This document shows positions 25,871 to 34,091 of a stretch of DNA of 64,000 nt, one piece after another (the stretch's first letter is position 1; each line of letters opens with the position of its first letter). A program made the translations under genes and the position numbers. The notes under the pieces are model-generated. The model was not told where the DNA came from. It searched no databases and saw only the letters and a program-made list of their open reading frames with translations. Where the stretch lies: NCBI RefSeq assembly GCF_003858635.1, contig NZ_RQJO01000015.1, positions 1-64,000 on the forward strand, written 5' to 3'. Source of the DNA: Larkinella rosea (GTDB lineage Bacteria > Bacteroidota > Bacteroidia > Cytophagales > Spirosomataceae).

Positions 25871-27361
25871 ATGAAAAGCTACAACGACCTGATCGAACAG
25901 ACCTTTGAATTTCCGACTCTCGAGTTCAAAGTAGAAAACAATAACCTGCTGTTCAACAATGTTCCTTTGATGGATATCATCAAGCAGTATGGAACACCGC
26001 TCAAGCTGACCTATTTGCCCAAAATTACGGAGCATATTGAACACGCCCGGCTGTTGTTCAAGAACGCGATGAAGCGGTATAATTACAAAGGCACGTATAC
26101 TTACTGCTATTGTACGAAGTCGTCGCATTTTCGTTTTGTACTCGAAGAAGCTTTAAAAAATAAAATCCATATCGAGACTTCGTCGGCATTTGACATTCCG
26201 ATTATTCGGGAATTGTATAAAACCGGCAAGATTGATAAAAATACGTTCATCATTTGCAACGGCTACAAACGCCCGCTCTACACGCAGTACATCAGCGAAC
26301 TGCTGAACGAAGGTTATAACGTGGTACCGGTTTTGGATAACCTGAAGGAGATTGAAGCCTACGAAGATTCGGTAACCGCCGAAACCGTTAATCTGGGCAT
26401 CCGGATTGCCACGGATGAAGAACCGAACTTCGCTTTTTATACGTCCCGACTGGGCATTCGTTACAGCGACATCAATGAACTCTACCGCTCCAAAATTCAG
26501 AACAGCGATAAGTTCAAACTGAAAATGCTGCACTTTTTCATTAATACCGGTATCAAAGACAGCGCCTATTACTGGAGCGAACTGAGCCGGTTTATGTATA
26601 AATACTGCGAACTGCGCAAAATCTGCCCCGATCTGGATTCGATCGACATCGGTGGCGGTATGCCGATTCAGACGTCTTTTCAGTTCACGTACGACTACCA
26701 GGCGATGGTCGATCAGATTGTGGAAAGTATTCAATGGATCTGTAATAAGAGCAATGTGCCGGTGCCGCACATCTTTACCGAGTTCGGTAGTTATACGGTA
26801 GGAGAGAGTGGCGCCGTTATATATAAAGTGATCGACCAGAAATTGCAGAATGATAAGGAGTTGTGGTACATGATCGACGGTTCGTTCATTACGCAATTAC
26901 CGGATTCGTGGGGGTTGGGGCAGAAATACATCATGCTGTCGGTCAATAACTGGGATAATCCGTACCAGAAAGTCAATCTGGGCGGTTTAACCTGCGACTC
27001 GCATGATTTTTATAACACGGAAGCCCACAGCGCCGATTTGTACCTCCCGATTTTTGAACGGGATACGGAAGATCAGTATATTGGCTTTTTCCACACGGGC
27101 GCGTATCAGGAGTCACTGGGCGGCTACGGTGGCATTCAGCACTGCCTGATTCCGGCTCCGCAACACGTGATTGTGGACCGGGATAGCGAAGGCAAGCTGA
27201 CGACCCGGCTTTTTGCTCCTGAGCAGGACAGCGAGGTGATGCTCAAGATTCTGGGTTACCAGCAAACTGCCACACCAGTAACGCTGGACATTGATGCCGC
27301 GAAAGCCGCCGAAGCGGAAGAAGAGCAGCCCGTGGAAGAATTAGAAAAACAGGAAAGTTAA
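25871..27361 (+). CDS. speA: Biosynthetic arginine decarboxylase (PLP-dependent, Bacteroidota type)
   Basis: 496 residues, fold-III PLP decarboxylase. The PLP-lysine segment is YTYCYCTKSSHF (Lys near residue 85), the phosphate-binding glycine-rich motif is DIGGGMPI, and later come TEFGSYTVGESG and LGGLTCDSHD with the substrate Cys-Asp. The C-terminal ~25 residues are Ala/Glu-rich and probably unstructured. Makes agmatine from arginine as the first step of polyamine synthesis. The assignment to arginine rather than diaminopimelate is from overall resemblance to the Bacteroidota SpeA-like group; DAP decarboxylase motifs are not matched as well. Stands alone; the next gene is a tiny lipoprotein. 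Confidence 0.85.
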   Translation: MKSYNDLIEQTFEFPTLEFKVENNNLLFNNVPLMDIIKQYGTPLKLTYLPKITEHIEHARLLFKNAMKRYNYKGTYTYCYCTKSSHFRFVLEEALKNKIHIETSSAFDIPIIRELYKTGKIDKNTFIICNGYKRPLYTQYISELLNEGYNVVPVLDNLKEIEAYEDSVTAETVNLGIRIATDEEPNFAFYTSRLGIRYSDINELYRSKIQNSDKFKLKMLHFFINTGIKDSAYYWSELSRFMYKYCELRKICPDLDSIDIGGGMPIQTSFQFTYDYQAMVDQIVESIQWICNKSNVPVPHIFTEFGSYTVGESGAVIYKVIDQKLQNDKELWYMIDGSFITQLPDSWGLGQKYIMLSVNNWDNPYQKVNLGGLTCDSHDFYNTEAHSADLYLPIFERDTEDQYIGFFHTGAYQESLGGYGGIQHCLIPAPQHVIVDRDSEGKLTTRLFAPEQDSEVMLKILGYQQTATPVTLDIDAAKAAEAEEEQPVEELEKQES

Positions 27362-27380
27362 AATAGCACAGTTTTTGCCC

Positions 27381-27412
27381 TGTTCCCAAAAACCGCCCGG
27401 TTTTTGGGAACA
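27381..27412. terminator. Perfect palindrome after the arginine decarboxylase gene
   Basis: TGTTCCCAAAAACCG (27381-27395) and its exact inverse at 27398-27412. The stem would be 13-14 bp with a tight loop. No T run follows, so it is either a terminator of weak type or an RNA stabiliser for the upstream message. Confidence 0.55.
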
Positions 27413-27428
27413 GAAAAATAAACAACCA

Positions 27429-27560
27429 ATGAAAAAGATAGGTATTATTCTGGGCCTGATTGCCCTTGTATCGCTTGGTTCATGTGCACGCAGAGCGTGT
27501 CCGGCTTACGACAGCCAGTTGCAGCAGAAACAACCGGTTTCGTCGGAACAGGTAGCGTAA
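27429..27560 (+). CDS. Tiny lipoprotein
   Basis: 43 residues. ATG 27429 opens a lipoprotein signal (MKKIGIILGLIALVSLGSC, lipobox SLGSC), leaving a mature peptide of about 24 residues beginning CARRACPAYD. Peptides with this pattern (C-x-x-x-C-P-A-Y) are frequent in Bacteroidota and often overlooked. The gene ends 2 bp before the stop of the convergent phosphatase gene. Role unknown. Confidence 0.65.
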   Translation: MKKIGIILGLIALVSLGSCARRACPAYDSQLQQKQPVSSEQVA

Positions 27561-27562
27561 CG

Positions 27563-28084
27563 TTAGAACGTCGCGTTAACGACCATTTTCGAGGCTTCCA
27601 GCAAATTCGGCGCCTGTTGATCCCCAACAGGCTGTTCCGGTATTTGGTGGGTAATGTGCACCGTATGAACACCCACGCGCTTCCCCGCCAGAATGTCCCG
27701 TGGCGCGTCGCCGATCATCCACGACTGGGTGACGTCGATGTTGTATTTGGCAATGGCTTTTTCCAGCATCAATGAATCCGGTTTTCGTAGCAGCGACTGC
27801 GAATCGAAATCGGGGTGGTGAGGACAATAGTAAATGTCGTCAATCAGGTTGCCACATTGTTCCTGCAGGTATTGGTGACACCGCATGACATCGGTTCGGG
27901 AGTACAAGCCCCGCGCAATTCCGGCCTGGTTGGTCACCACGATTAACAGATAACCGGCGCTTTTCAGGAGTTGTAAACCTTCGACGACTCCCTTCGGAAT
28001 AATGAAATCTTCAATCCGGTAGACATAATCCGTCCGGTCTTCATTCAATACACCATCGCGATCCAGAAAAATACACTTGCTCAT
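27563..28084 (-). CDS. HAD-IIIA phosphatase, GmhB-like
   Basis: 173 residues from ATG 28084, which opens directly into the HAD motif I, FLDRDGVLNED. Motif II is VVTNQAGIARG, motif III is around RKPDSLMLEKA, and motif IV is MIGDAPRDILAGKRVG. This matches D-glycero-D-manno-heptose-1,7-bisphosphate 7-phosphatase. The zinc loop is degenerate: the first pair CPHH is present, but the second Cys-x-Cys normally just before RKP is replaced by SLLRKP. It may be a related phosphatase (histidinol-phosphate or another sugar phosphate). No heptose genes lie nearby. Confidence 0.8.
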   Translation of the reverse strand: MSKCIFLDRDGVLNEDRTDYVYRIEDFIIPKGVVEGLQLLKSAGYLLIVVTNQAGIARGLYSRTDVMRCHQYLQEQCGNLIDDIYYCPHHPDFDSQSLLRKPDSLMLEKAIAKYNIDVTQSWMIGDAPRDILAGKRVGVHTVHITHQIPEQPVGDQQAPNLLEASKMVVNATF

Positions 28085-28263
28085 TGTGTGGAAATGTGTT
28101 AGTTGGCGGCAATAATCGTAAAACCGCATGTAATTCTGTGCAAATTGAATTTTAATCTCAATAAATAGAAATAAAAGAATAAGTTTTTACTTTTTGTTAA
28201 CAAAAGGTATCTAAAACAGTGTTCCTGGCAGCGCTGTTATCTTAGTACAACGACCGAGATGTG

Positions 28264-29397
28264 ATGAATGACATGATGAAACGATGGTTATTGATGCTAT
28301 GGCTGGTCGGTCTGACCACTCGACTGGCTGCCCAAGGGCCGAAAATTGTCCAGCGCGATCTCAATCCACCGCAGCGGGATATAGAAGGGGGCGGAATGGT
28401 GACGAAGGTCGAATATACCAATCACAAGATGATTATTTATTTTGAATCGGAAAACCGGCAACGGAAGCGGCAGCAATTCGTACAAAGTTCTCAGACGGTT
28501 TATGGCCCCGGACATGCGAATGCCTGGCGGTTATACGATAAAAACGGAAATAAGGAATACGCACTATTGTACATTAAAAACATAAAGGCAACACTGGATG
28601 ATGGGCAAATTCGGGAGGTGGATTTACTGGATAAGCCAGAAGCCGCCCAATTCGATTTTGCGGATAAAATTTCCTGTGAAGCGCATTTTGAGCGACCCGG
28701 TAAAAATGTTAGCTCGGTTGATTTGATTGAGGAGGATGTCCGGCTTTACAGAAGTCCAAATCGGTCGCAGCAGCCGTATAATGTATATGACCTTCGTGTT
28801 ATGGTTTACAAAGACGATATGCGGAATTCTAAACCGCCCGTCCGGAAATCGTCTGTAAAACCGAAGCCTAATGCAACGATTCCGCCCGTCCGGAAACCGC
28901 CGGTAACGGCTAAACCCAAGCCCACGGCTCCGCCTGCCAAAAAACCGGTGACAACACCCGCGCCGAAAGATTCCGTGATTGCTGAGGTTCCGCCCAAAGT
29001 ATCACCAAAACCGGCTGAAAAAGTGGAAAACTTTGGCTCCAAAGTCGAAGCGGGCCGGACCTATCGCCTGAATAACCTGCTGTTCAAGCAATCGGCGTAC
29101 GAAATGGAACCGACGTCGTATCCCGAACTGGATTCGCTGGTCGCGATCATGAAGCGCAATCCGGAAATGGAAATTGAACTGGCGGGCCATACCGACAATG
29201 TGGGCGATCCGAAGCTGAATGTAGCGTTATCGCAAAAGCGCGTGGATGCCGTCAAGAGTTATTTAACCAACAAAGGAATTCAGCCCGCGCGGATTCAAAC
29301 CCAGGCTTATGGCGGTAGCAGGCCTATCGCCGATAATTCCCGTGAGGAAACCAAGCGGCTGAACCGGCGGGTGGAGGTGAGAATATTGAAGTCTTGA
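28264..29397 (+). CDS. OmpA-family peptidoglycan-associated protein
   Basis: About 377 residues. Several start codons cluster (GTG 28261, ATG 28264, 28273, 28276); any of these leads into a signal peptide ending LAAQ. The N-terminal third is a domain I do not recognise, the middle (about residues 180-260) is a Pro/Lys-rich linker of repeated KPxV-type motifs, and the C terminus is an OmpA domain with the peptidoglycan-binding segment AGHTDNVGDPKLNVALSQKRVDAV and final NRRVEVRI. Tethers the outer membrane to the wall. Its stop is part of the palindromic element at 29395. Confidence 0.9.
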   Translation: MNDMMKRWLLMLWLVGLTTRLAAQGPKIVQRDLNPPQRDIEGGGMVTKVEYTNHKMIIYFESENRQRKRQQFVQSSQTVYGPGHANAWRLYDKNGNKEYALLYIKNIKATLDDGQIREVDLLDKPEAAQFDFADKISCEAHFERPGKNVSSVDLIEEDVRLYRSPNRSQQPYNVYDLRVMVYKDDMRNSKPPVRKSSVKPKPNATIPPVRKPPVTAKPKPTAPPAKKPVTTPAPKDSVIAEVPPKVSPKPAEKVENFGSKVEAGRTYRLNNLLFKQSAYEMEPTSYPELDSLVAIMKRNPEMEIELAGHTDNVGDPKLNVALSQKRVDAVKSYLTNKGIQPARIQTQAYGGSRPIADNSREETKRLNRRVEVRILKS

Positions 29398-29473
29398 ACT
29401 ATGATTTAACTGATTTTTCTGATGAACATGATTAAATCAGTTGAATCAGAAAAATCAGTTAAATTATAGTTCA
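29395..29473. repeat. Palindromic element, GAACTATGATT family, copy B
   Basis: TGAACTATGATTTAAC... at 29395-29423 and its inverse at 29445-29473 (29 bp, one mismatch), the same start and core (TGATTTTTCTGAT) as the element at 8441. It separates convergent genes and ends 2 bp before the valS stop, so it probably terminates both. The left TGA is the stop of the OmpA gene. Confidence 0.83.
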
Positions 29474-29475
29474 GA

Positions 29476-32151
29476 TTACAATGCCGCCAGGTTTTCTTCC
29501 AGCGTCTTGATTTTGGTTTCGGCGTCGGCCAGTTTCTGCCGTTCACGTTCGATGATCTCCGGTTTGGCATTGGCGACAAACTTCTCGTTCGAGAGTTTTT
29601 TCAAAACCGATTCCAGAAAGCCTTTCGTATAAGCCAGATCTTTTTCGATGTTAGCGCGCTCCTGCTCCACGTCGATTTCGCCCGCTATATTGACAAAAAA
29701 TTCGGTGCTTTTGATCAGAAACGAAACGCCTTCGGCTTTTTCGGCAACGTAACTTACCTCGGAAACAATCGCCAGCTTCTGAATCAGACCTTCCAACGGT
29801 TGGAAACGGGCCGGATCGTCGGTTTTGATCGCCAGCGGCAGCGCGGTTTTCGGGCTGATCAGCTTGCTGTTGCGGAGATTCCGAACGGATGAAATGATGT
29901 CAAACAGGAGGTCAAAATCGGCCAGAACGGTTTTATCAACAATGCCGGCAGTCGGATAATCGGCCACACAGATGCTTTCGCCGGGTTGCCGTTCGCTGAC
30001 TTCCTGCCAGATTTCTTCCGTAATGAACGGCATGAACGGATGCGCCAGCTTCATCAATCGTTCGAAGAAGTCGATGGTGGCGTCGTATGTCACCTGATCG
30101 ATGGGCCGAACCTGATCCTGTTGCTCATACCCCGGTTTGATCATTTCGAGGTATTGCGAACAGAAATCGTCCCAAATCAGCTTGTAAACCGTATGCAGTG
30201 CATCCGACATGCGGTATTTGCTGAAATGATCTTCCAGTTCGATCAGCGTCTGGTTCAGTTTCGACTCAAACCACAAAACCGCTAACGGTTTTTCGGTAAC
30301 CGACGATTCCGGACTGACTTTCCAGCCTTTCACCAACCGAAACGCATTCCAGATTTTATTGCAGAAATTGCGGCCCTGCTCCACCAGTTTCTCGTCATAC
30401 AGCAAATCATTCCCCGCCGGTGAGCTGAACAACATGCCCGTCCGGACGCCGTCGGCTCCGAACTGCTCAATCAGATCGAGCGGATCGGGCGAGTTACCGA
30501 GCGATTTCGACATTTTGCGACCCTGCTTGTCACGGACAATCCCGGTCAGGTACACATTCTGGAACGGTTCGCGGCCTTTGTATTCGTACCCGGCAATGAT
30601 CATCCGGGCCACCCAGAAAAACAGGATTTCGGGGGCCGTCACGAGGTCATTGGTCGGGTAATAATAATCCAGGTCGCCCGGCGCAGCTTTGGGTTCGTTC
30701 GGGTCGTTCGACGGCAGAAAAACCGACATCGGCCAGAGCCAGGACGAAAACCAGGTATCCAGAACGTCCTCATCCTGGGTCAGATCGGTTTCACTCAGGG
30801 CAAACAACTGGAATTTATCGCGGGCAATCCGAAGGGCGTCTTTTTTGGTTTTGGCGACAATGATCGTACCATCTTTCATGTAAAACGCCGGAATCCGGTG
30901 GCCCCACCACAGCTGGCGGCTGATGCACCAGTCGTGCACGTTTTCCATCCACGAACGGTACATGTTCTTGAATTTCGACGGATGCAGCTGAATGGTGTCG
31001 TTCATGACGTTTTCCAGCGCCGGTTTTGAAATGTCCTTCATTTTCAGAAACCATTGCAGCGACAGCTTGGGCTCGATCACCGCGTTGGTCCGTTCTGAAA
31101 AACCGACGTTGGATTTATACTCTTCGGTTTTGACCAGATAACCCTTTTCTTCCAGGTCCTTGATAATGGCTTTCCGGGCGGCAAACCGGTCCTGACCGAC
31201 GTAAATCTGCGCTTTTTCGTTCAGCGTCCCGTCTTCGTTCAAAATGTCGATCACCGGCAGTTTATGCTTGATGCCGAGCTCGTAGTCATTCGGATCGTGG
31301 GCGGGCGTTACTTTCAGGCAACCTGTCCCAAAATCCATCGTGACGTACTCATCCGTAATGATCGGAATTTCGCGGTTGATCAGCGGAATTAAGGCTTTTT
31401 TGCCGTGCAAATGGGTATACCGCTCATCGTTTGGATTGACGCAGATGGCCGAATCCGCCATGATCGTCTCCGGCCGAACCGTCGCAATCGTGATGTAGTC
31501 AGGATTTTCGTCGCCCTCGGCTCCGTGCGCCCGGCTGTCTGCAATTTCATACCGGATGTAAACCAGCTTTTGCTGGACTTCCTTCGTGATAACTTCCTCG
31601 TCCGAAACCGCCGTCCGGCCCTGCGGGTCCCAGTTCACCATCCGGACACCCCGGTAAATCTGGCCTTTGTTGTACAGATCAACGAAGGTATCAATGACGG
31701 CATCGTACAAAACCGGCTCCATCGTAAACCGCGTCCGATCCCAGTCGCAGGACGCACCGAGTTTCCGCAGCTGTTTCAGGATGATGCCGCCGTATTTGTG
31801 CGTCCATTCCCAGGCATGCTCAATGAATTTCTCCCGGCCAATGTCCTTTTTATGGATTCCCTGATCCTTCAGCATCGCCACCACCTTCGCTTCCGTTGCG
31901 ATGGATGCGTGGTCGGTTCCGGGCACCCAGCAGGCGTTTTTGCCCTGCATCCGTGCTTTCCGAATCAGCACATCCTGAATCGTGTTGTTCAGCATGTGGC
32001 CCATGTGCAATACACCCGTGACGTTCGGAGGTGGAATTACGATGGTATACGGTTCGCGCTCGTCGGGAGTGGAATGAAAAAAGCGGTTTTCCAGCCAGTA
32101 CTGGTACCACTTTTCCTCGATGTCTTTCGGATTATACGTCTTTGAAATCAT
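29476..32151 (-). CDS. valS: Valyl-tRNA synthetase
   Basis: 891 residues from ATG 32151 (MISKTYNPKDIEEKWYQYW); an upstream ATG at 32205 would add 18 residues inside the palindromic region and is unlikely. The HIGH motif appears as VLHMGHML, the KMSKS motif as RKMSKSLGN, and the CP1 editing domain is present (ATVRPETIMADSA, FGTGCLKVTPAHD). A coiled-coil arm ends the protein (INIEKDLAYTKGFLESV... AKPEIIERERQKLADAETKI), the ValRS C-terminal tRNA-binding helix. Charges tRNA-Val in the cytosol. Preceded by a CAAAATTA (-7 on the minus strand) at 32258-32265. Confidence 0.97.
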   Translation of the reverse strand: MISKTYNPKDIEEKWYQYWLENRFFHSTPDEREPYTIVIPPPNVTGVLHMGHMLNNTIQDVLIRKARMQGKNACWVPGTDHASIATEAKVVAMLKDQGIHKKDIGREKFIEHAWEWTHKYGGIILKQLRKLGASCDWDRTRFTMEPVLYDAVIDTFVDLYNKGQIYRGVRMVNWDPQGRTAVSDEEVITKEVQQKLVYIRYEIADSRAHGAEGDENPDYITIATVRPETIMADSAICVNPNDERYTHLHGKKALIPLINREIPIITDEYVTMDFGTGCLKVTPAHDPNDYELGIKHKLPVIDILNEDGTLNEKAQIYVGQDRFAARKAIIKDLEEKGYLVKTEEYKSNVGFSERTNAVIEPKLSLQWFLKMKDISKPALENVMNDTIQLHPSKFKNMYRSWMENVHDWCISRQLWWGHRIPAFYMKDGTIIVAKTKKDALRIARDKFQLFALSETDLTQDEDVLDTWFSSWLWPMSVFLPSNDPNEPKAAPGDLDYYYPTNDLVTAPEILFFWVARMIIAGYEYKGREPFQNVYLTGIVRDKQGRKMSKSLGNSPDPLDLIEQFGADGVRTGMLFSSPAGNDLLYDEKLVEQGRNFCNKIWNAFRLVKGWKVSPESSVTEKPLAVLWFESKLNQTLIELEDHFSKYRMSDALHTVYKLIWDDFCSQYLEMIKPGYEQQDQVRPIDQVTYDATIDFFERLMKLAHPFMPFITEEIWQEVSERQPGESICVADYPTAGIVDKTVLADFDLLFDIISSVRNLRNSKLISPKTALPLAIKTDDPARFQPLEGLIQKLAIVSEVSYVAEKAEGVSFLIKSTEFFVNIAGEIDVEQERANIEKDLAYTKGFLESVLKKLSNEKFVANAKPEIIERERQKLADAETKIKTLEENLAAL

Positions 32152-32156
32152 GTCAA

Positions 32157-32245
32157 CTGAGAAGTGAGAGGTGAGACAAGAGAGTAAAGACCCATCGAAA
32201 CCCAAAGTCTATACGCTCTTGTCTCACTTCTCTTGTCTATTTCTT
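32157..32245. repeat. Inverted repeat of the GAGACAAGAG family without an ORF
   Basis: The left end AGAAGTGAGAGGTGAGACAA... (about 32159-32192) matches, with three mismatches over 33 nt, the reverse complement of the right end of the four-helix-bundle cassette at 63080-63113. The right side (CTCTTGTCTCACTTCTCTTGTCT around 32216-32238) is complementary to parts of the left side. It lies in the valS leader on the minus strand, between its -7 element and start codon. Confidence 0.7.
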
Positions 32246-32257
32246 CTATTTCTTCCC

Positions 32258-32265
32258 CAAAATTA
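32258..32265 (-). promoter_or_regulatory. Candidate -7 promoter element of valS
   Basis: TAATTTTG on the minus strand (CAAAATTA on plus), exact TAnnTTTG. About 107 bp upstream of the valS start, so the valS message would include the palindromic element. Confidence 0.42.
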
Positions 32266-32341
32266 GTCAATTCAGAACGGGCGCGAAAACGAAATACCGG
32301 GTTTGGTAGTTTTACGTTCGCACTACCATCACTTTTTGGAT

Positions 32342-33268
32342 ATGGACTTTGGAAAATTGCCTTCCGTGGATCAGGTCAACTTCACGCTGCCGCCTGATCA
32401 TGCCTTCAATCAAACGGTTTGGGAAAAGGTGGAGCCGACGGCTGTTCCGGAGGTATACATTGGCGGGCCGGTTTGGGCGAACAAAAATTACGTGGGTCGT
32501 ATTTATCCCTCCCAGGCCAAAGAGAAAGATTTTCTCCATTACTACACCCGGCAATTTAATACCATCGAACTGAACAGCACGCATTACCACAGTCCGACGC
32601 CGGGCATGATCGAGAAATGGAAAAGCGAAGCCGCTGACTCGCCGGTTCATCCCCGGTTTGTTTACTGCCCGAAATTTCCGCAGGCTATCAGCCACGACCG
32701 GGCGTTGGTGGCCGCTGAATTGATTACGGAAGAATTTGTCAATGCGGTTTTGAGTCTGGAGGAATTTCTGGGGACAACCTTTCTGCAACTTCCGCCGACG
32801 TTTGGGCCGGATAAATGGCCGGTTTTGGAAACTTACCTCAAAAACCTGCCCGACGATCTGGAAGTTGCCGTCGAGTTCCGGCATCCCGACTGGTTCAGCA
32901 AACCGGTAATCTGGCAACGAACGCTCGAAAAATTATCGGCGCTCCACCGCGATTTAGTCATCACTGACGTGGCTGGTCGGCGCGATGTGGTGCACATGAG
33001 CCTGACGAGCCCAACCCTGGTGTTGCGGTTTGTAGCCAACGAAGGCCATCCGACGGATTACAGCCGCGCGGATGCCTGGGTGAATCGACTCGCAACCTGG
33101 TTTGCAAACGGGCTGCAAAAAGCCTATCTGTTCATTCACGGCGGGGGCGATAACGATACCGCGCCCGAACTCATCCGTCATTGGGTGCGGCAACTGAATG
33201 CGGTTTGCGGGCTAAATTTGCAGGAGCCGACCATTCGCCCGGAAATCGTTCAGGGAAGTTTGTTTTGA
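32342..33268 (+). CDS. DUF72 (YecE-like) TIM-barrel protein
   Basis: 308 residues from ATG 32342; an upstream TTG at 32303 is in frame but has no support. The DUF72 hallmarks are visible: YIGGPVWANKNYVGRIYP, FLHYYTRQFNTIELNSTHYH, RFVYCPKFPQAISHDR, LEVAVEFRHPDWF and KAYLFIHGG. The family forms a TIM barrel of unknown enzymatic function. Its last bases form the -33 element of the histidine leader promoter, so the his operon is probably transcribed independently. Confidence 0.9.
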   Translation: MDFGKLPSVDQVNFTLPPDHAFNQTVWEKVEPTAVPEVYIGGPVWANKNYVGRIYPSQAKEKDFLHYYTRQFNTIELNSTHYHSPTPGMIEKWKSEAADSPVHPRFVYCPKFPQAISHDRALVAAELITEEFVNAVLSLEEFLGTTFLQLPPTFGPDKWPVLETYLKNLPDDLEVAVEFRHPDWFSKPVIWQRTLEKLSALHRDLVITDVAGRRDVVHMSLTSPTLVLRFVANEGHPTDYSRADAWVNRLATWFANGLQKAYLFIHGGGDNDTAPELIRHWVRQLNAVCGLNLQEPTIRPEIVQGSLF

Positions 33269-33294
33269 TTTTAGCATCAGCCGGTTTACATTTG
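33263..33294 (+). promoter_or_regulatory. Promoter of the his leader/operon
   Basis: TTTTG (33263-33267), 19-bp spacer, TACATTTG (33287-33294): an excellent Bacteroidota promoter. The leader peptide ATG begins only 4 bp after the -7 element, so transcription may start at or very near the A of ATG (leaderless). Confidence 0.72.
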
Positions 33295-33298
33295 TCCC

Positions 33299-33346
33299 AT
33301 GAATGCCGCAAAAACCGTTCGCAACCATCATCATTCTGTCTGTTAA
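33299..33346 (+). CDS. hisL: Histidine operon leader peptide
   Basis: A 15-codon ORF encoding MNAAKTVRNHHHSVC. Three consecutive CAT His codons lie at 33326-33334. It is followed by alternative RNA pairings and a terminator, then genes for histidine biosynthesis. This is the classic layout of ribosome-mediated transcriptional attenuation: scarcity of charged tRNA-His would stall ribosomes at the CAT triplet. Too short for ordinary gene calling; the role is inferred from this context and supported by the strong promoter and structure. Confidence 0.82.
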   Translation: MNAAKTVRNHHHSVC

Positions 33347-33437
33347 CACGGCAGAACGGATGCGTTTTTGGGGTTGAAGAAAGAAACAACGAATTCCCGA
33401 TACCAAACCCGGTTCTGCTTCAGAGCCGGGTTTTTTT
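33315..33437 (+). promoter_or_regulatory. His operon attenuator (antiterminator and terminator)
   Basis: Segment 1 CCGTTC (33315-33320) can pair with segment 2 GAACGG (33354-33359). Segment 2, as GCAGAAC (33351-33357), can instead pair with segment 3 GTTCTGC (33412-33418). Segment 3 also forms the left arm of a terminator: AAACCCGGTTCTG (33405-33417) with CAGAGCCGGGTTT (33421-33433), then T residues. Stalling at the His codons would cover segment 1 and favour 2:3, preventing termination. The pairings are seen by eye, not folded. Confidence 0.75.
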
Positions 33438-33515
33438 GTACGCCGGAGCGCTGCTCCGGTGATTTTTTAAGTTTAAAAACAAACCACTATTCACCGGAGC
33501 AGCGCTCCGGCGTAC
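33438..33515. repeat. REP pair 1 of the CCGGAGC family (left of RAYT)
   Basis: Arms GTACGCCGGAGCGCTGCTCC... (33438-33462) and the exact inverse (33491-33515), 25 of 25 bases, with a 28-nt A/T-rich spacer. Each arm carries its own palindrome CCGGAGC-nnn-GCTCCGG. The RAYT ATG is 3 bp beyond the right arm. Confidence 0.9.
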
Positions 33516-33518
33516 AGA

Positions 33519-34091
33519 ATGGAATACTACCGTAACCTGCCGCATTTTCAGCCGCTGGAGGCCGCTTATTTCATCACGATGCGGCTTTATGGGAGTATGC
33601 CAAAACATTTAATTGAATTGCTCAAAGAAGAGCAGGAAGTGGTCCGGAATCGGTTGTCCGCTTCGGAGGACACGGAAAGCGAGTTGTATCAACACCAGAA
33701 ACGATACTTTGCCCGGTTTGACTCGTTCCTCGACCGCCCGGATAACGGACCCTACTGGCTCTCGGAGCCAGCGATTGCGGAGATTGTGAAAGAAGCATTG
33801 CATCACCGGGCGGGCATGGAATACGGCCTGATCGCTTTTTGCCTGATGTCGAATCACTTACATCTGGTGATTCATACGTATGGGAATACCAAAGCCGATT
33901 TCTTCTTATACCGACTGCTTCAGTCGTTCAAGAGTTACACGGCGCGAAGGGCCAACCAGTTCTTGAAACGGGAGGGGCCTTTCTGGCATCCCGAGTCGTA
34001 CGACCACATCGTTCGGAATGGCGATGAGTTGAAACGGATTATTCTGTACACCCTAAATAATCCGGTAAAAGCAGGCCTGGTCGCCGATTGA
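33519..34091 (+). pseudogene. REP-associated tyrosine transposase (RAYT, IS200/Y1 family), C-terminally truncated by TGA
   Basis: 190 codons to the TGA. Y1-transposase features: the HUH metal motif in SNHLHLVIH (H-L-H), PFWHPESYDHIV, and the Tyr-containing helix IILYTLNNPVKAGLVAD, which carries the catalytic Tyr and the family NPVKAGLV signature. The frame after the TGA at 34089-34091 continues for 13 sense codons (QDWPHSYVNEVYW) to TAA 34131-34133, one base before REP pair 2. A TGG-to-TGA change would explain this (family C termini often read VxDWxDWPxS). The catalytic core is intact, so partial function is possible. Flanked by REP pairs on both sides: a self-contained REP-RAYT cassette. Confidence 0.88.

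Noticed and set aside
26153-26896. 247-codon minus-strand frame inside the arginine decarboxylase gene
   Set aside because: Antisense shadow of a conserved enzyme; His/Val/Phe-rich reading typical of reverse frames.
31405-32145. Long plus-strand open frame (246 codons) inside valS
   Set aside because: Antisense to a complete and well-conserved synthetase; composition is rich in Arg/His/Val typical of reverse-frame translation of this G+C range.
33299-33437. Riboswitch or T-box as an explanation for the his leader
   Set aside because: No T-box AGGGUGGNA-like sequence seen; the HHH mini-ORF and mutually exclusive pairings fit attenuation.
34089-34091. TGA in the RAYT as a selenocysteine or recoded codon
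   Set aside because: No SECIS-like hairpin looked evident and the family usually has Trp here; a simple nonsense mutation is the simpler reading.
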